The notes under the pieces were generated by a model. It made no database searches. It was not told the DNA's origin and saw nothing but the letters and a program-made list of their open reading frames with translations. Of a stretch of 64,000 nucleotides of DNA, positions 12,421 to 25,854 are shown piece by piece. Made by a program: the position numbers and the translations under genes. Within the stretch, counting starts at the first letter, position 1; the number at the start of each line of letters is the position of its first letter. Source of the DNA: Theobroma cacao (taxonomy: Eukaryota > Streptophyta > Magnoliopsida > Malvales > Malvaceae); the NCBI RefSeq assembly GCF_000208745.1, contig NC_030851.1, positions 18,523,207-18,587,206 of the forward strand, read 5' to 3'.

Positions 12421-12901
12421 AATAATAGAAGAAGAATTAAATTTGATATTAAATTATTATAATTCAATGTGTGATAAAATATTTGTTTAATGGATTATTC
12501 CCAATTCTTATGTAAAATTAGTTATCTTAAGTGTACATGAAGATTAGATATGATAACCAAACTTCAGGTTTTTCAAAACATAATTGTGCAGAATGTATGA
12601 TTTATTGAACTCACATTTAAAATATCGAGGCCCATACAAGTATTGGAAATATAGAGAGGGAGAAAGAGTGGGCGTGTGTTTGACTGTGGATAGTATATGC
12701 TAGTTTGAAAGTAAATTAAGGGGAGGGGAGGCCAGCTATAAGTGGCTAATGTTGCAGTCGACTGACCGGCGGTATGATGAAAGGTGCGGCAGTGGGTGTG
12801 TGAGGACAGAGGAGGTGATGAGAAAAAGTGAAGGAAAATTTGTGAAATGAAGAAAAAATATAGTGTTATTTTAGGCTGATGTGGAAATGTTACTTCGGGA
12901 C
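12421..12901. other. Upstream flank of the Rab gene
   Basis: No gene or clear repeat is seen. A purine-rich stretch, relatively G-rich for this window, lies at 12650-12860. This is the distal promoter region of the Rab gene by position. Confidence 0.5.
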
Positions 12902-13294
<393 letters not shown>

Positions 13295-15169
13295 TAACTT
13301 TTTATGTTGGAGCCTTTTTGCTGCCTTTTGATATGTGGTTTTAGTTGTTTTTATTTGAACTTTCATGGGTTCGGGTGTTTTTAGCCCCAAATTTGCCACT
13401 TTTGAATTAGGTTTTAACTTTCTTTTTTTTCGTTTGTTGTCTTCTTGATGCTGAGAAAGCTGTTCAGTTTTTTCGTTTTGTCGTACTTTTTGAATTTCCT
13501 GGCATAAAATTTCGCGTTATATGAAATATCACGGGCATTTGATGGCAGGAAGGATGAATATTTCTTGTTAGATCACCGAGGCTTTTGTGTTCAGAAATTC
13601 TCAGTTTGTGAAGCAAATGAAAGTTTCTTGTTCCTTCAAAATTTTAGGATTATAAACAGAGGTGATTCTAGCTCTTGAGAGGATGCAACCTGTAGGATTT
13701 GTTTTTGTTGTTAATTTATCTACAATATAATGGATGTGTGAAGCTTGAATATCATATTGGATTCCATCCTTTTGTTTATACCTAACTGGAAATGTTCAAA
13801 CTGTTGTTATGGTGAGTTTTTGAATGGTTTATTGCATGGTTAATGAGCTTATGTCTGTTACAGTGGACAATTACACTTCATTTTTTAACAATATGATTCA
13901 TTCAATTGCTTGCTTATCCAATAAGAGTTAAAGTTTATTTTTCTATGCTTCTATCCTAGTTGTCTGTTGCAAATGTTTGCTGCTGTCTCTTTCAGTTGAA
14001 TGGTGTGTTCTGCTTTTTGTGAATTGCTTTTGAGTGAGGATATAGCATTATTGTAGTTCATTTGTCCTTTTTCTATTACTTTTATTCCACCTGTTTTTCG
14101 GTTCCCATCAGATGAGATCTATTGGACCATATTTTCTTCAACATACAGAAAGTTATTGGATTCATACAAATCCTGTTATTTTCTGGTTTCTCGAAGTGGA
14201 AGACTTTATCCTTTCCTTGTATATTGACAGTGAAAATTTTTTAGAGGAAAGGAATGAATGCTGTAATGATTGGCAAAAACTTTAGGGCTGCTTACTTCCT
14301 TTAAATTACTTTATAATATAATGGTTTAGTTATAAAACATAATCCCTAGCAATTTTAATAATAAATATAAGTTTATTTTAAAGTAAAAGGCCTGTAATCT
14401 GGATGCAATGTGACAAAGATGTAAGCCATTAATAATATTAAATTATGGCAGAGTCATTTGACCATCTTTTTATTGAATTACAATGAAGTTATGGGTTACA
14501 AACTCTTCCTTGTGCTCGCTACATTTTGACAGGGCATTTTCTTAGGCAAGTTTGCATCGTTTTAGCTGATGGTTTTTAGTTTGTCTGGTACTTATGATAT
14601 TGCCCAACATGATGGCTTGGTGGTCTGGCTTAAGTTAATACTCACTTCATTGCAAGGCTACCCAAAGCAAATGGTAGTAAGGTCTATGCAAGCTTAATTT
14701 TATTTTAAAAAATTTTCTATAAGCTCCTTATTCTCCAAGAATATAATCTGAATGAAGTAAGCATTTTCCTGCATGCTTAGGTTGCAACTTAAAACTTTTT
14801 TCCTATCCAAACCCTTTGAAACTATTGTTGATAAGGTGAATCCTTTTATTATTGCTATTGTTATTTTGTGGTAAACTTTGTTGTTGCTGCTTGACATAAC
14901 AAAATTTGAAAATAGATATTACATGTTATTCTTTAAATAATTTCAAAACTAATTGGCGGCATTACATATGCTAGACGCATGCACAAATTAATGTAGGACA
15001 GCTAGGAAGTTAGGGTTTAAAGCAATTTTCTGATATGAATACTTAAGAAAACAAGGGAAAGTTGACTAAAGGAAAGAGAAGAAGAAGAGAAAAGATCCCT
15101 AAACTTCACACTAGGATTCTTCAGGAGTAGCACCTAAGGTTGATTGCATCACACAACAACAACAAAAAT

Positions 15170-16310
15170 CACATTGGGCACACTTCTTTAGCTGAAGCTG
15201 TCCATGTAAAATCAGTTTTTATAAAAGTATAGATGCAATGTCCTTATCTTACATGATAAAAGCACTTTTTTAAAATATTAATAAAGTTCTCTTGCATCAT
15301 GGTGGCTTATTTTTTGTGATAAGTTTGTTACTATGAGTGATTCATGTAATCATAGCTTGGGTCATAATCAGGAAGATAACCAGCAGTTTTAAGCAATTGT
15401 GGCTGGTTGAGCCATCACTACAAAAATGTGCCCAAGCTAAGTGAGAAAGGTTGCCATGTGTTCCATGGCAGCTGTGGTTGGTTGATATGCTTTGGAAATG
15501 TCTTCTAAGTACTCTAAAACTTTTAGAAAAGTTGTTAAATAGATTTCTATTCCAATGTTATTGAGGCTACAGAAATACCATAGGAAACATAGAAGTTCTA
15601 CTGAGAAGAAAGTGGTACTTTCGGATTTAATTAAGTGGACTTTGGGAAATAGCCAAACCTTGAGGCCATGGAAGCAAACCAAAGCTCATTGTAATTTTAT
15701 TACCATGGGGTTCTCTGCCAATACTTCTCTTACAAAGTTCTTTGTAGAAGGACTTTGGAGAAGATGGAAACAGAACATTATTAGAAAGCACATTGGGCAG
15801 ACATCTTTAGGTAAAGCTGTCCATGCAAAATCAGTATTCATAAACGTAAAAGTATAGACACAAGGTCCTTATCTTACACAATAAGAACAAAGCACTTTTT
15901 TAAATATCAATAAAGTTCCCTTGGATCTAGCTGTCTTTTTTTTTTTTTTTGATAATTTTGTTGAGATTCATGTAGTCATAGTTTGGATCATAATCAGAAA
16001 GATAAGCAGCATTCTTTAGCAATTGTGATTGGTTCCATCACTACAAAAATCTGCCTGAGCTATATGAGAAAGGTTGCCATGTGTTCCCTGGCAGCTGTGG
16101 TTGGTTGAAATGCTTTGGAAATGTCTTCCAAGTATTTTAAGCTTTTAGACAACTTGTTAAATAGATTTCTATTCCAATGTTATTAAGGTGACCCGAAATA
16201 CCATAGGAAATATAGAAGGTCTATTGGGAAGAAAGTGGTACATTCCGGTTTGATTTAGTGGACTTTGAGTAAATAGCCAAACCTTGAGGCCATGGGAAGC
16301 ACACAAAAGG
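15170..16310. repeat. Old imperfect tandem duplication in the Rab intron
   Basis: The segment starting CACATTGGGCA at 15170 recurs at 15789, an offset of about 619 bp. The same blocks follow in order: AGCTGTCCATG, CTTATCTTACA, CATCACTACAAAAAT, GAGAAAGGTTGCCATGTGTT, GGCAGCTGTGGTTGGTTGA and AGCCAAACCTTGAGGCCATG. Each copy spans about 510-520 bp, and they are separated by about 105 bp. Many substitutions and small indels indicate an older event than the one at 22300. Confidence 0.8.
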
Positions 16311-17859
16311 GCTGATACATACATGTAATGGGCAGCACTTGCTCAAATCCTAACCTAATGGGTTCTTGGAATCCTCTTTTTCCATATGCCACTTTTACAT
16401 CCCTCTGTTTGATTTGGGACAACACGCTCACATGTAAACCTCAACAAATCTCCTACGTTCACTTGTGAGTTGTGTTCAGCTCTCTTGTGCAAGTAAACCA
16501 CATTGTTTCTCTCAGCTACCCATGCACCCTTATTCTAGCACTCAACCACACACATCCCCCTGTGTCCAAGTTGTCCCTAGTGCACCACCTTTGCTTTGAT
16601 TCATTGCTATTGACGCACCTTAGGCTAGCATTCAACCACGCATTTCCCTACGTCTAAGTTGTCTCAATGCACTCACCTTTACATTTGAGAAACATTGCAT
16701 CAACAAACTCGTTGAATCCAAGTCAAATCTTTTGCTTTAATGCCAATTGGTTGGGAAGACAAGCCAAACCTTGAGCCCACAGGGAGTACATCAAAGTGCC
16801 CATACACACGTCTTACACTAATTGAACCCAAGAGCCTGAGGTATTTTTTGGTATCACTTTCAAGATTACTGTGGTGATCTGATCATTAATGACCCTAGAT
16901 TCCCATGTTTGGCGTAATATTGTTATGAACAGCTGATCTTAAATAATTGTTTTTGGTATTGCATAGAAAAAAAGATTAAGGAGTGCAAAATACTCAAAAT
17001 AACCTTATTATTAGTAATAAGGATGGAAAGGAAAGCAACAGTTTCAATTCTCAATTCCAATAAAATGCAACTGGATCTAATATATCTGAGGTGGCGATCA
17101 GAATATGGATATTGAATGGACAAGTTGTTAAGTAACAATCCATTGTTCTATTGGTGCAAGGCATGAACCAAGTTTGATGAGTTTAATTCCCTAAAATAGC
17201 CAGTCAAGTCATTCACATGTTCCTATAAAGGCCAATAATTGACATGTTCTGTAAGACAGCCATTGCCTTTTCTATAGCCAATAATTAAACATCAGTTAGC
17301 CAAAAGTATCCATAAAACCATGAAAATTTCCACAGAAAGTACTCCAAGTCCAATTAAATATTTATTCAAACTCCTGAGATGACAGCCAAAAGTCCCTGGG
17401 TTCACATCTCAAGAACTAGATCCAAAATCACTTTAGAAGTTAAATATCAAAATCAAATGATGGTTTGTATCTGTATATAGGAGTGCTCCCAAGCAGCTTC
17501 ATGCCAATTTTCTTCTTCAATTGTGAAGGCAAGGTGAACAAGAAGTTAATCTTTGACTTATCTTTCATCAAATCTCGCTAGCAGTCAACATGTCTTCTTC
17601 ATAATCTTCATAATCTCATTGGAAAAAGCCATGCATCTCTCATCTCCTTGCACTTTCTTTTTCAAAAATGCTTGCATTCAGCTTGAATTCCTCTCTAGCT
17701 CTTTCAAATGCAATGCAAATCTTTCCCAGTTCAGACACTAAAATTGTCATAACAACATTGACATGCTTTCTCCTTTTATTTCCGTTCCCTTCGGTTTGCT
17801 TTCTTATTTGTGCAGTAGTAGCTCAAGTAGGTTAGCAAATAGATTCAGGTGAGCCAGCA

Positions 17860-18780
17860 TTGTTAGGTGTGATATCTCCATTGATTTCCATTTCAGCATC
17901 TTTTTGAGCAACCATCGTTTCTTCTTCCTTGTCTATTTCTTCACATACATCAAATAAATCCTCTGCACCCTCTCCGGTGGCTCTATCTTTTCCAAATTTC
18001 CCTGTAAGTCCAGTCTACCAAATCTGACTAGTGTCCTATTCCATTACTTAACCAAAATAGCGTCACTATGGAAATCCCTTCTGAATTTCCTAGACTATGG
18101 ACTACGCAAGGATATCCAAGGGTACACGCATCTCCATTTTGGAGTTATCTATCGACCCTGAACCTTTTTATGAAAGAAAAGATCTTACAATTTTGGCTAG
18201 AATTACTCGTGGACTCCAGATTTACTAAATACCAGCATGCTTGTATTGGGACTGTAGAAAACGCTCGAGTGTGGGAAGAGTCTGAATCTTCTTCCAATGT
18301 CTGTGTGTTCCTTCATGATAAAGGACTCCTTACAGCCTTAAAGCCTAATCCCAGATTGCTAGTAACCTGTAAGTACAGGACACTTTTGCATCCACCTTCC
18401 ACAATTAGATGGCTTAAAGAATTCCAAACCACTATTTTGATCTGGCTCTTTCCACCTCTAGAGAAGCTCTATTTATTGTACTAGATTCTCAAAGCACACC
18501 CAACTGGGTTCATATTCCAAAACAGCCATTCAGATATGAGCTCATTAAGCTAATACCAGAAACCTGGTTGTCGACTATAAAAAATTACACCAAAATGATG
18601 AATCTATCCAAACCTATAAAGAATTCAGATGGGAAAGTCACCATCACAAAAGAAAAAAAAAAAGACTGGAGACCCTGTTTATGTTTCCTATGCAGTTCAT
18701 GATGCAACCTTACTTTGTTAAGCCTGATGTTTTTGTAGAACAGTTTGGGTTGGGCAGTCTCCTAGAATGAGCTTTTAGGT
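17860..18780. other. Coding-like but unassigned stretch in the Rab intron
   Basis: This stretch has higher GC and longer open stretches than the surrounding intron. One plus frame is open for 138 codons (18068-18484). A neighbouring plus frame also reads plausibly (LTILARITRGLQIY, then LIKLIPETWLSTIKNYT). The minus strand at 17870-18000 reads an acidic stretch (EEIDKEEETMVAQKDAEM). The changes of frame suggest a decayed coding remnant of a mobile element or integrated element. I do not recognise the family. Confidence 0.3.
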
Positions 18781-19329
18781 CTGTAAAAGAAATATAGTTT
18801 TTGGGATGTCAATTTTACATGTCCAGTTTGCTTGAAAAATTGGTGTCCAAAAGTTGATTGAAAGAAAAAGAAATCCGCACAACAGAAACTCAAAGAAGTA
18901 TGAGGCAGGAGATCTTGAAGTTGACCTTTTAGGAAGACCTACTGGAAAGTCTGACCAAAGCTTGCTAACGCAAGGAATTGTCCTAAAACTACAGGCAAGA
19001 ATGGATGCTTTAACCAAGAACTTCTTTTGCTGATCCAAAGCAATAATTTTTCACAGCAACATTCTTGCAAAAAGAGGGATATGTTTTTTAATGCAAGTGT
19101 TTTAAATGGTAAAATTTGTGCAACAAATTTGGCAATTCTTTTCTGGGTTTCAAGGTATTACACGACTTTTTTTTTTCTCATGGTGGTGTTGGTTCCATTA
19201 ATAGAAAAAAAAAATGCTGGTCATTATAATTGAAACAAAGTTGCCATTCTTAACGGGACAGTTAATTGAATGCCTGATTTTTAGAGGGCCATTTAATTAC
19301 AAGTTTTTGGCAGAGATTTTTGTTTCTGC

Positions 19330-19380
19330 ATGTGCGAGAGCACATGTGCATGTATGTGTGTGTGTGAGAGAGAGAGAGCG
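19330..19380. repeat. TG/GA microsatellite
   Basis: A short run of TGTGTGTGTG followed by AGAGAGAGAGAG, preceded by GTGCGAGAGCACATGTGCAT. It is a simple-sequence repeat in the Rab intron. Confidence 0.8.
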
Positions 19381-20324
19381 AATAGCTGACCTATAACTTT
19401 TATGTTGTGCTCAGTTTAGTTGAAAACAGTAGGACTTGGAGTTGTACATATTCATCAATGTTGTGTCCATTAGAATTTCATCTTTGAATGTACCACAGTT
19501 TGTCGTTATACTTCAGTCATCAGTCAAGTTTATGGTGTAACAGCAGTTATTTATGTTTCTGTGGTGACTAGTCACTTGACGTAGTTAATCTGACCTGTTT
19601 TTACCCTTGATTTAAATTTCACTCTCAAATGTGGGGGAAAATGGGTCTTTAAAGTTGGGGATAAATATAGAAGTAACCCTATTAGTCATCTAATGCCCTA
19701 AAATGCCTGCCAATAAACTATATTTTCCTACATCTATACGAACACAAATTTACCCCCTTAGAAGTAACACTGTTAGTTTCCAAGTTTGTTTCAAACCAAA
19801 AGATATATTGTTCCCTTTAGAATCATTTAGAATTAGTTATTTTAACTTGGTTATTTTGTCTCTGTTAATTTCATTATATATCACTGGGTTTATTATCACT
19901 CAAAGTGATATCTTATCATTTGTTATTTTTTAAATTATTTCTTAGGCTTATCTCAATGGGGTCCTAGAGCCCTATATATTAAGTTAGAGTAAATGTAATT
20001 CAGCAAGTGAGGTTTTACAAGAATGTGGTTGAGTTCCCTCAAAGATCCAATATCCAATTTCTTGATCGAGTAGATAGTGCATATGCTATTTCTTTCTTCT
20101 TTTTTTTTTCTTATTTTAAACTCTTTTACATTGTCACCTGATTCCCTTTTATATAAATTATGTTGATTATTTGCTCTCCTTTTTCTATGCCTTTCGAGTA
20201 CTTTCCTCTTTTTCTCCATTTTTTCCATTCCTTCTCGCCCCCCACCCATTTATTCATGCCTTCCACCAGGGAGCTTGTCCCTGTACCAAATTGGAAACTA
20301 GGCTTTTGAGACATTCAGTGCTGC

Positions 20325-20640
20325 TGTTGGCTGGATCTAACTGGCCTAGATGAGGCTGGGAATGGTCAAGACAAGTTTTGAACTGGCTTGCTGAGGTCAA
20401 ATCTGGCCATGTAAGGTTGGATCCAGCCTGATCCAACTCTGAAAGAGGTAGGGCTGAATCCAACCTGGCAAGGCTGAAAATGGCCATGGCATGGTTTGAT
20501 TTGGCTGCCAATACTATAAACAGTCTAGGCAGGCCAGATCCAGCCTATTGAGGCAGTAAACAGCCATTGCAAGGCCAGATATGGCCAAATCTGATGGATC
20601 CAGCCTGCTGATGGTTGGAAGCAGTCCTATAGCCCAGATT
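20325..20640. repeat. Degenerate short repeats, GGCCAGATCCAGCCTG type
   Basis: About 300 bp built from recurring but scrambled words: GGATCCAGCCTG, AGATCCAGCCTATTGAGG, GCCAGATATGGCC, AATGGCCATGGCA, CTGGCCATGTAAGG. Units are roughly 25-40 bp and poorly ordered. This block is GC-rich compared with the rest of the intron. It may be a decayed minisatellite or part of an unrecognised element. Confidence 0.55.
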
Positions 20641-22299
20641 ATGGCTGCTAATTTCATGATGACTTGCTGGCAGATGGAAGAAGAAAGGAAAGAGGGAGGA
20701 AAAAGACAAGAAAAAGGGGGAAAAGAAAATCAGGGTGTTCTTGGAATTTGAAATAACCAGAAGCTTTTTATTACCAATGGAATATTTATGCCTATTACTT
20801 TTTAGGGGGATAAATGAGTGTTTATTAGAATGCATGGGGGAGAAGAATTTTTGGGCAAACCTCTGAGGGGTCTTGTATTTCTCACTTAGAATTGCTTAAA
20901 GTAGAAAAAGTTTTTAGGGAATGCCACTGGATCTTCAGAATGTTTTATTTTTCTTTATTCTCCGGAAACATCAACATTCACACTTGGGGAATGAAAACAG
21001 TGTTAATATTTTTGAATGTTGGTGCTATTACATTCACTCTAAATTGTTTGTTTCTTTGTTTTTCTTTTTTGTATCTTTTTAAGAGCATCCCCTTTATATT
21101 TTTAAACCTTGTTTCAAGAGTTTCTAAGTTATCTTCAAGAGTTTTGTTTCATATCTTGTTGATGCCTTACACCTATAATGGGTAGGCTCAAAACCTTGAT
21201 TTTACCCATGGTTTGTTACTTTAGAGCTCATTACAATACCATGAAGCCTTTGGTAATCTATTTGTATTGAAATTGTATAGTGTTCTAATTTGGGGATGAT
21301 ATTAGCAAAGAGTTAAGCCTAACTTGGTTTCTGTTTGTTATGTTTGTGTGTTGTGTTCTGGATTTGACATAATGTCAAGCAAGCATCCTTTGAACTTTTT
21401 GTGATTAACTTAATCTGCTTTACAAGATTCGATACTTTAACAAGATGGCTATTACACCAACTGGTTATAGAAGATGATCTTGTAATTTCATATTTAATGG
21501 CAACTCTCTGTAATAAAACATGCATGATAGAATGAATGGAGAACAGTTTTAGGCTTAAAGTGTGTTGTCAATTGGTAGTTGTGTTGATGAGAGTCTTAAC
21601 CTAGAAAAGGTAGTGGACTTAACCTTTAAGAGTAAAAAATTGTTGTAAGAGGGACTTAACCTTTAGTCAAAATTGGTTCTTATGCTGTGTAAAGGACTTA
21701 ATAGAATGTATAATTAGAAAGAAACAAAAGGTAAACAAATGTTTTACCCTAACTTCTAGATAGAAATGAAAGGTAATCTACAATTGTTATATTCTAATTT
21801 ATTTTACTTGAAACTGAACCCAAAAAAAAAAAACAAAAAATCTGACCAATTTCATAATTTCCCAAAATTGCCTCTAACAAGTGATATTTCCGATTAGATT
21901 TAATTAAACATTTGGTACTTGAAATTTATCAAAATGTACACATTGATACCTAGTGAAAACTAAATGTACAATTTGCACCTTGAACCTTTCAATTATGTAC
22001 CATGTTAACCCAAACTATTGCACCGCTAAGGCAACTGGCTTATATATTTGGCATTTGATCAAAATTATTTCGTCATGTATACATCAGATGGAACCATCAA
22101 CATTCTTTTCAACAGCAATTGAAAAAATATATAGTTTTTTTCTCTTGGATGGTAAAAATCTCTCTCAAGATCTGCTAATTGTTGGATGCTACATGGCATC
22201 TATGTAAAATTTTCACAAAATGTTTTAGCATTATTTTAAACACATGACGTACACATGACATAAATAGACTGGTCAGATGCCACATAGGTGCGCCAAGTT

Positions 22300-24031
22300 A
22301 ACGGTTGTATGGTATGGGTTAACATGGTATACTATCTGAAAGCTCAGGATGCCTATTGTATAATTTTTCTTTTCTTTAGATACTGATTTGTACATTTCAT
22401 TATAGTTTGAGTGCCAAATGTGTAATTAACTTTTCCTCTAACAACCTTCTTGTGATAGTTTAATGTTTTTCCGTCACCCTTGTGATTATAGCATTGCTTC
22501 AGATTCAGATCCTTTCGTATTTGGGTCATGTCGGATTTGTGCTATTTTGTATTTGGGTTGCCTTGGGTTTGGAGGTTTGGTTATATTTGGTTTTGGGTCA
22601 TTGACCTTTTTTAGTCAATCCATTGGATATCGCGTGGGTTTGGATGGGTTTTTGGGTTCAGGTAAATTTTTCCACCTGTAGCGCCCCCTGAGATAAACGC
22701 AGTTAATGAATGTAAATGTATAGAACTAGGGGATCTCAAGGATGGAAGAGTATAGTTTCTAAAAACTTGGGGAATTTTGTAATTATGCTTTTAAGCATTG
22801 AGAAAGTAATATGATCTGCCTCCATATAATTCATTCTGAGAATGCGTCTAGTGATACTTTGCTGTATATGTTTTATTAAGTTTCAGGACTCATTTACATT
22901 GGAACTTTCTTGGCTCTGCTACCCTTTTCACTGGTTTGGTATGCTTTGAATGATTGACCATTAGGATTTAACCAAAGTCTGATTTGCTTATATAATTATA
23001 TAAGCAAGTTGATTGCATTGATAGATTCTGTTTGGTGAGCTACCTGATGTAGTGGCATTTGTTTGTCGTGGTGGTGTAATGGTTATTACCAATAATGTTT
23101 TGCCTGCACATTCGTTTTCTGGAGAAGAAAATTATTTCCTTTTCTTCCCTATTAAGTTTGGAACGGTTGTATAGTATGGGTTAACATGGTATACTATCTG
23201 AAAGCTCAGGATGCCTATTGTATAATTTTTCTTTTCTTTAGATACTGATTTAACATTTCATTATAGTTTGAGTGCCAAATGTGTAATTAACTTTTCCTTT
23301 AACAACCTTCTTGTGATAGTTTAATGTTTTTCCGTCACCCTTGTGATTATAGCATTGCTTCAGATTCGGATCCTTTCGTATTTGGGTCATGTCGGATTTG
23401 AGCTATTTTGTATTCGGGTTGCCTTGGGTTTGGAGGTTTGGTGTTAGTTGGTTTTGGGGTCATTGACCTTTTTTAGTCAATCCATTGGATATCGAGTGGG
23501 TTTGGATGGGTTTTTGGGTTCAGGTAAATTTTTCCACCTGTAGCCCCCCCTGAGATAAACTCAGTTAATGAATGTAAATGTATAGAACTAGGGGATCTCA
23601 AGGATGGAAGAGTATAGTTTCTAAAAACTTGGGGAATTTTGTAATTATGCTTTTAAGCATTGAGAAAGTATTATGATCTGCCTCCATATAATTCATTCTG
23701 AGAATTCATCTAGTGATACTTTGCTGTATATGTTTTATTAAGTTTCAGGACTCATTTACATTGGAACTGTCTTGGCTCTGCTACCCTTTTCACTGGTTTG
23801 GTATGCTTTGAATGATCTATATACTAACCATTAGGATTTAACCAAAGTCTGATTTGCTTATATAATTATATAAACAAGTTGATTGCATTGATAGATTCTG
23901 TTTGGTGAGCTACCCAATGTAGTGACATTTGTTTGTCAAGGTGGTGTAATGGTTATTGCCAATAATGTTTTGCCTGCACATTCGTTTTCTGGAGAAGAAA
24001 ATTATTTCCTTTTCTTTTCTATTAAGTTTGG
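22300..24031. repeat. Recent tandem duplication (about 865 bp) in the Rab intron
   Basis: The first copy runs 22300-23161 and the second 23162-24031. Both begin AACGGTTGTAT and end CTATTAAGTTTGG, and they abut directly. By eye they differ by a few percent, with one 8-10 bp indel near 22950/23815. Each copy includes a GGGTTTGG-rich stretch (22540-22670 and 23400-23530). The second copy ends about 355 bp before the 3' splice site. Confidence 0.92.
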
Positions 24032-24387
24032 TTTGAATGCCACCCTACTCCTGCCACCTCTACATTTTGTGCCTTCTCTTTGAGTTTCTTTATGGACATG
24101 GAATTTGGTCTGAAGTGTTACACCAAATGCCATGTAGATACTGACCATAGTGAGCTCGTTTTGTAATTTTGGTCACGTCTGGGTTGCCTGGCCATTGAGC
24201 AATTGTTCTTCACAATCTGAAATTTAGTTGTTTTTTTTCTTTTATACTTGAGTGTGCCCTATAACAAATCTGTTGTTAACTATTCCTGTTAAACTGACAA
24301 GTGCACGAAACTGCAATATTTTTAGGGTTACAAACCATAAATATTAAAACACATTCAGTTGTCCTTTTCACTCACTTTTTTTGACAG

Positions 24388-24823
24388 ATACCGGGCCATT
24401 ACTAGTGCTTATTATCGAGGAGCTGTTGGTGCATTGCTTGTTTATGATGTCACAAGACATGCTACATATGAGAATGCTGCAAGGTGGTTGAAGGAATTGA
24501 GGGATCATACAGACCCTAACATTGTAGTCATGCTAATTGGCAACAAATCAGATCTGCGACACCTTGTAGCTGTCTCTATAGAGGATGGGAAATCTTTTGC
24601 TGAGAGGGAATCTCTTTATTTCATGGAGACTTCAGCACTGGATGCAACCAATGTTGAAAATGCTTTCACTGAGGTTCTTACTCAGATATACCGGATTGTG
24701 AGCAAGAGGGCTGTCGAGACAGGTGGTGATGCTGCAGCCTCTTCTGTTCCGTCCAGGGGAGAGACCATTAATGTCAAGGATGAAGGATCTGTTCTTAAAA
24801 GAATTGGATGCTGCTCAAACTAG
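24388..24823 (+). CDS. RABA1: RABA1-type Rab GTPase, coding exon 2 (residues 74-218, stop)
   Basis: This completes the Rab protein. It carries [20 protein letters not shown], the guanine-binding motifs NKSDL (residues 126-130) and ETSAL (154-158), a variable tail rich in Ala, Ser and Gly, and the C-terminus RIGCCSN. The paired cysteines (215-216) are the expected double geranylgeranylation site for membrane attachment. The stop TAG is at 24821-24823. The total of 218 residues is normal for the family, and no frameshift or missing key residue is seen. RABA genes usually have one intron at this position, so the exon structure is normal and only the intron length is unusual. Confidence 0.96.
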
Positions 24824-25854
24824 GTTTGCTTGTTTGGGTTTACACTGCACTGGGTATTTCTTTGTAAATGATTACATATAATCTGTCATTAGAAAGAAAA
24901 ACTAGCTTGTTGCTTTGGAACTTGCTTAGAAGGCCTTTAATTAAGGTGTTGGTCCAAAAATACCAATAACCAAACATTTGATGGGCCTTTTTCCATTTCT
25001 TTTTCCTGCCTACGTTTCAAATATGGCCTGTTTCCTGGTCGCAACCCTTTTAATTGTTATGCCCTTCTTACTATTAAAACGCGTGAGAAAATCTGAGAGT
25101 TGCTAAATTAATTTCTTGCATTGGCTTTGAAGGGGATGTGGCAGTACTTAAATTGTTAGTCCTTATGCTTTGGATTCAAATTTTATTCGTTTATAAAGTA
25201 GACGCAAGGTTGCCCAACGCCCCACTATACTTTTTATCTTTATGGTTGCTGGACCATGCCTTAAGTTTCCTGCTAAAAGGTCAGATCCTTGAAGGATTAG
25301 AACCTTTTTGTATCAATATTGTCCCTTTAAATGAGTGACTGTCTTTGCCTATAAAAAAAAAAGAAATCTGTGTCCATGCCAAAACAAATATCATATTATG
25401 AGGAAAAAAATTTTGATTTAGGTTTTCACTCTAAATTTTGAAATAGGAAAATTGTTGAGAACTAAATGTACAGAGGAAAGTAAATTTAAAAGTGAAATGC
25501 AGAAAGTCACTTAGATTGTTACTTTGGTTATTTGCTTTAGAAACTAGAAAATTAATTCTTCTATTTTTTTGTGAAAAGATGAGAGAGCTAGTATGTTACT
25601 GGGTTTATACATTTAGATATACGTGACCTAATGAACACAAGTGCTAGAGGAGGATATTCTTATTTCATCATTTTCATAAATGGTCAATTGCTTGGTGAGT
25701 ATTAATGTGAATAACTAGATGATAGATGATCTTGTACAAATTAATAAGGAGGAAGTAAAGCACTTTCTGTAAGGACTCAAAGGACTCAAAGATTAAAAGA
25801 TATAAAATGTGGAATTTGGACATTGAAATATGAGTATGTTTCAGTGTTGGGAGT
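24824..25854 (+). other. 3' UTR of the Rab gene and downstream spacer
   Basis: It begins with the likely 3' UTR, where AT-rich signals such as TTGTAAATGATTACATATAA near 24862 could guide polyadenylation. The rest has no recognisable gene. The last part (about 25600-25854) may already belong to the LINE, but its reading is too broken to claim. Confidence 0.5.

Noticed and set aside
18068..18484. 138-codon open frame as a stand-alone gene in the Rab intron
   Set aside because: There is no recognised domain, no promoter or splice context, and adjacent frames look equally coding-like. It is kept only as an unassigned remnant.
25138..25338. Small open frame downstream of the Rab gene
   Set aside because: Its composition matches non-coding spacer and it has no domain or homologue in the window.
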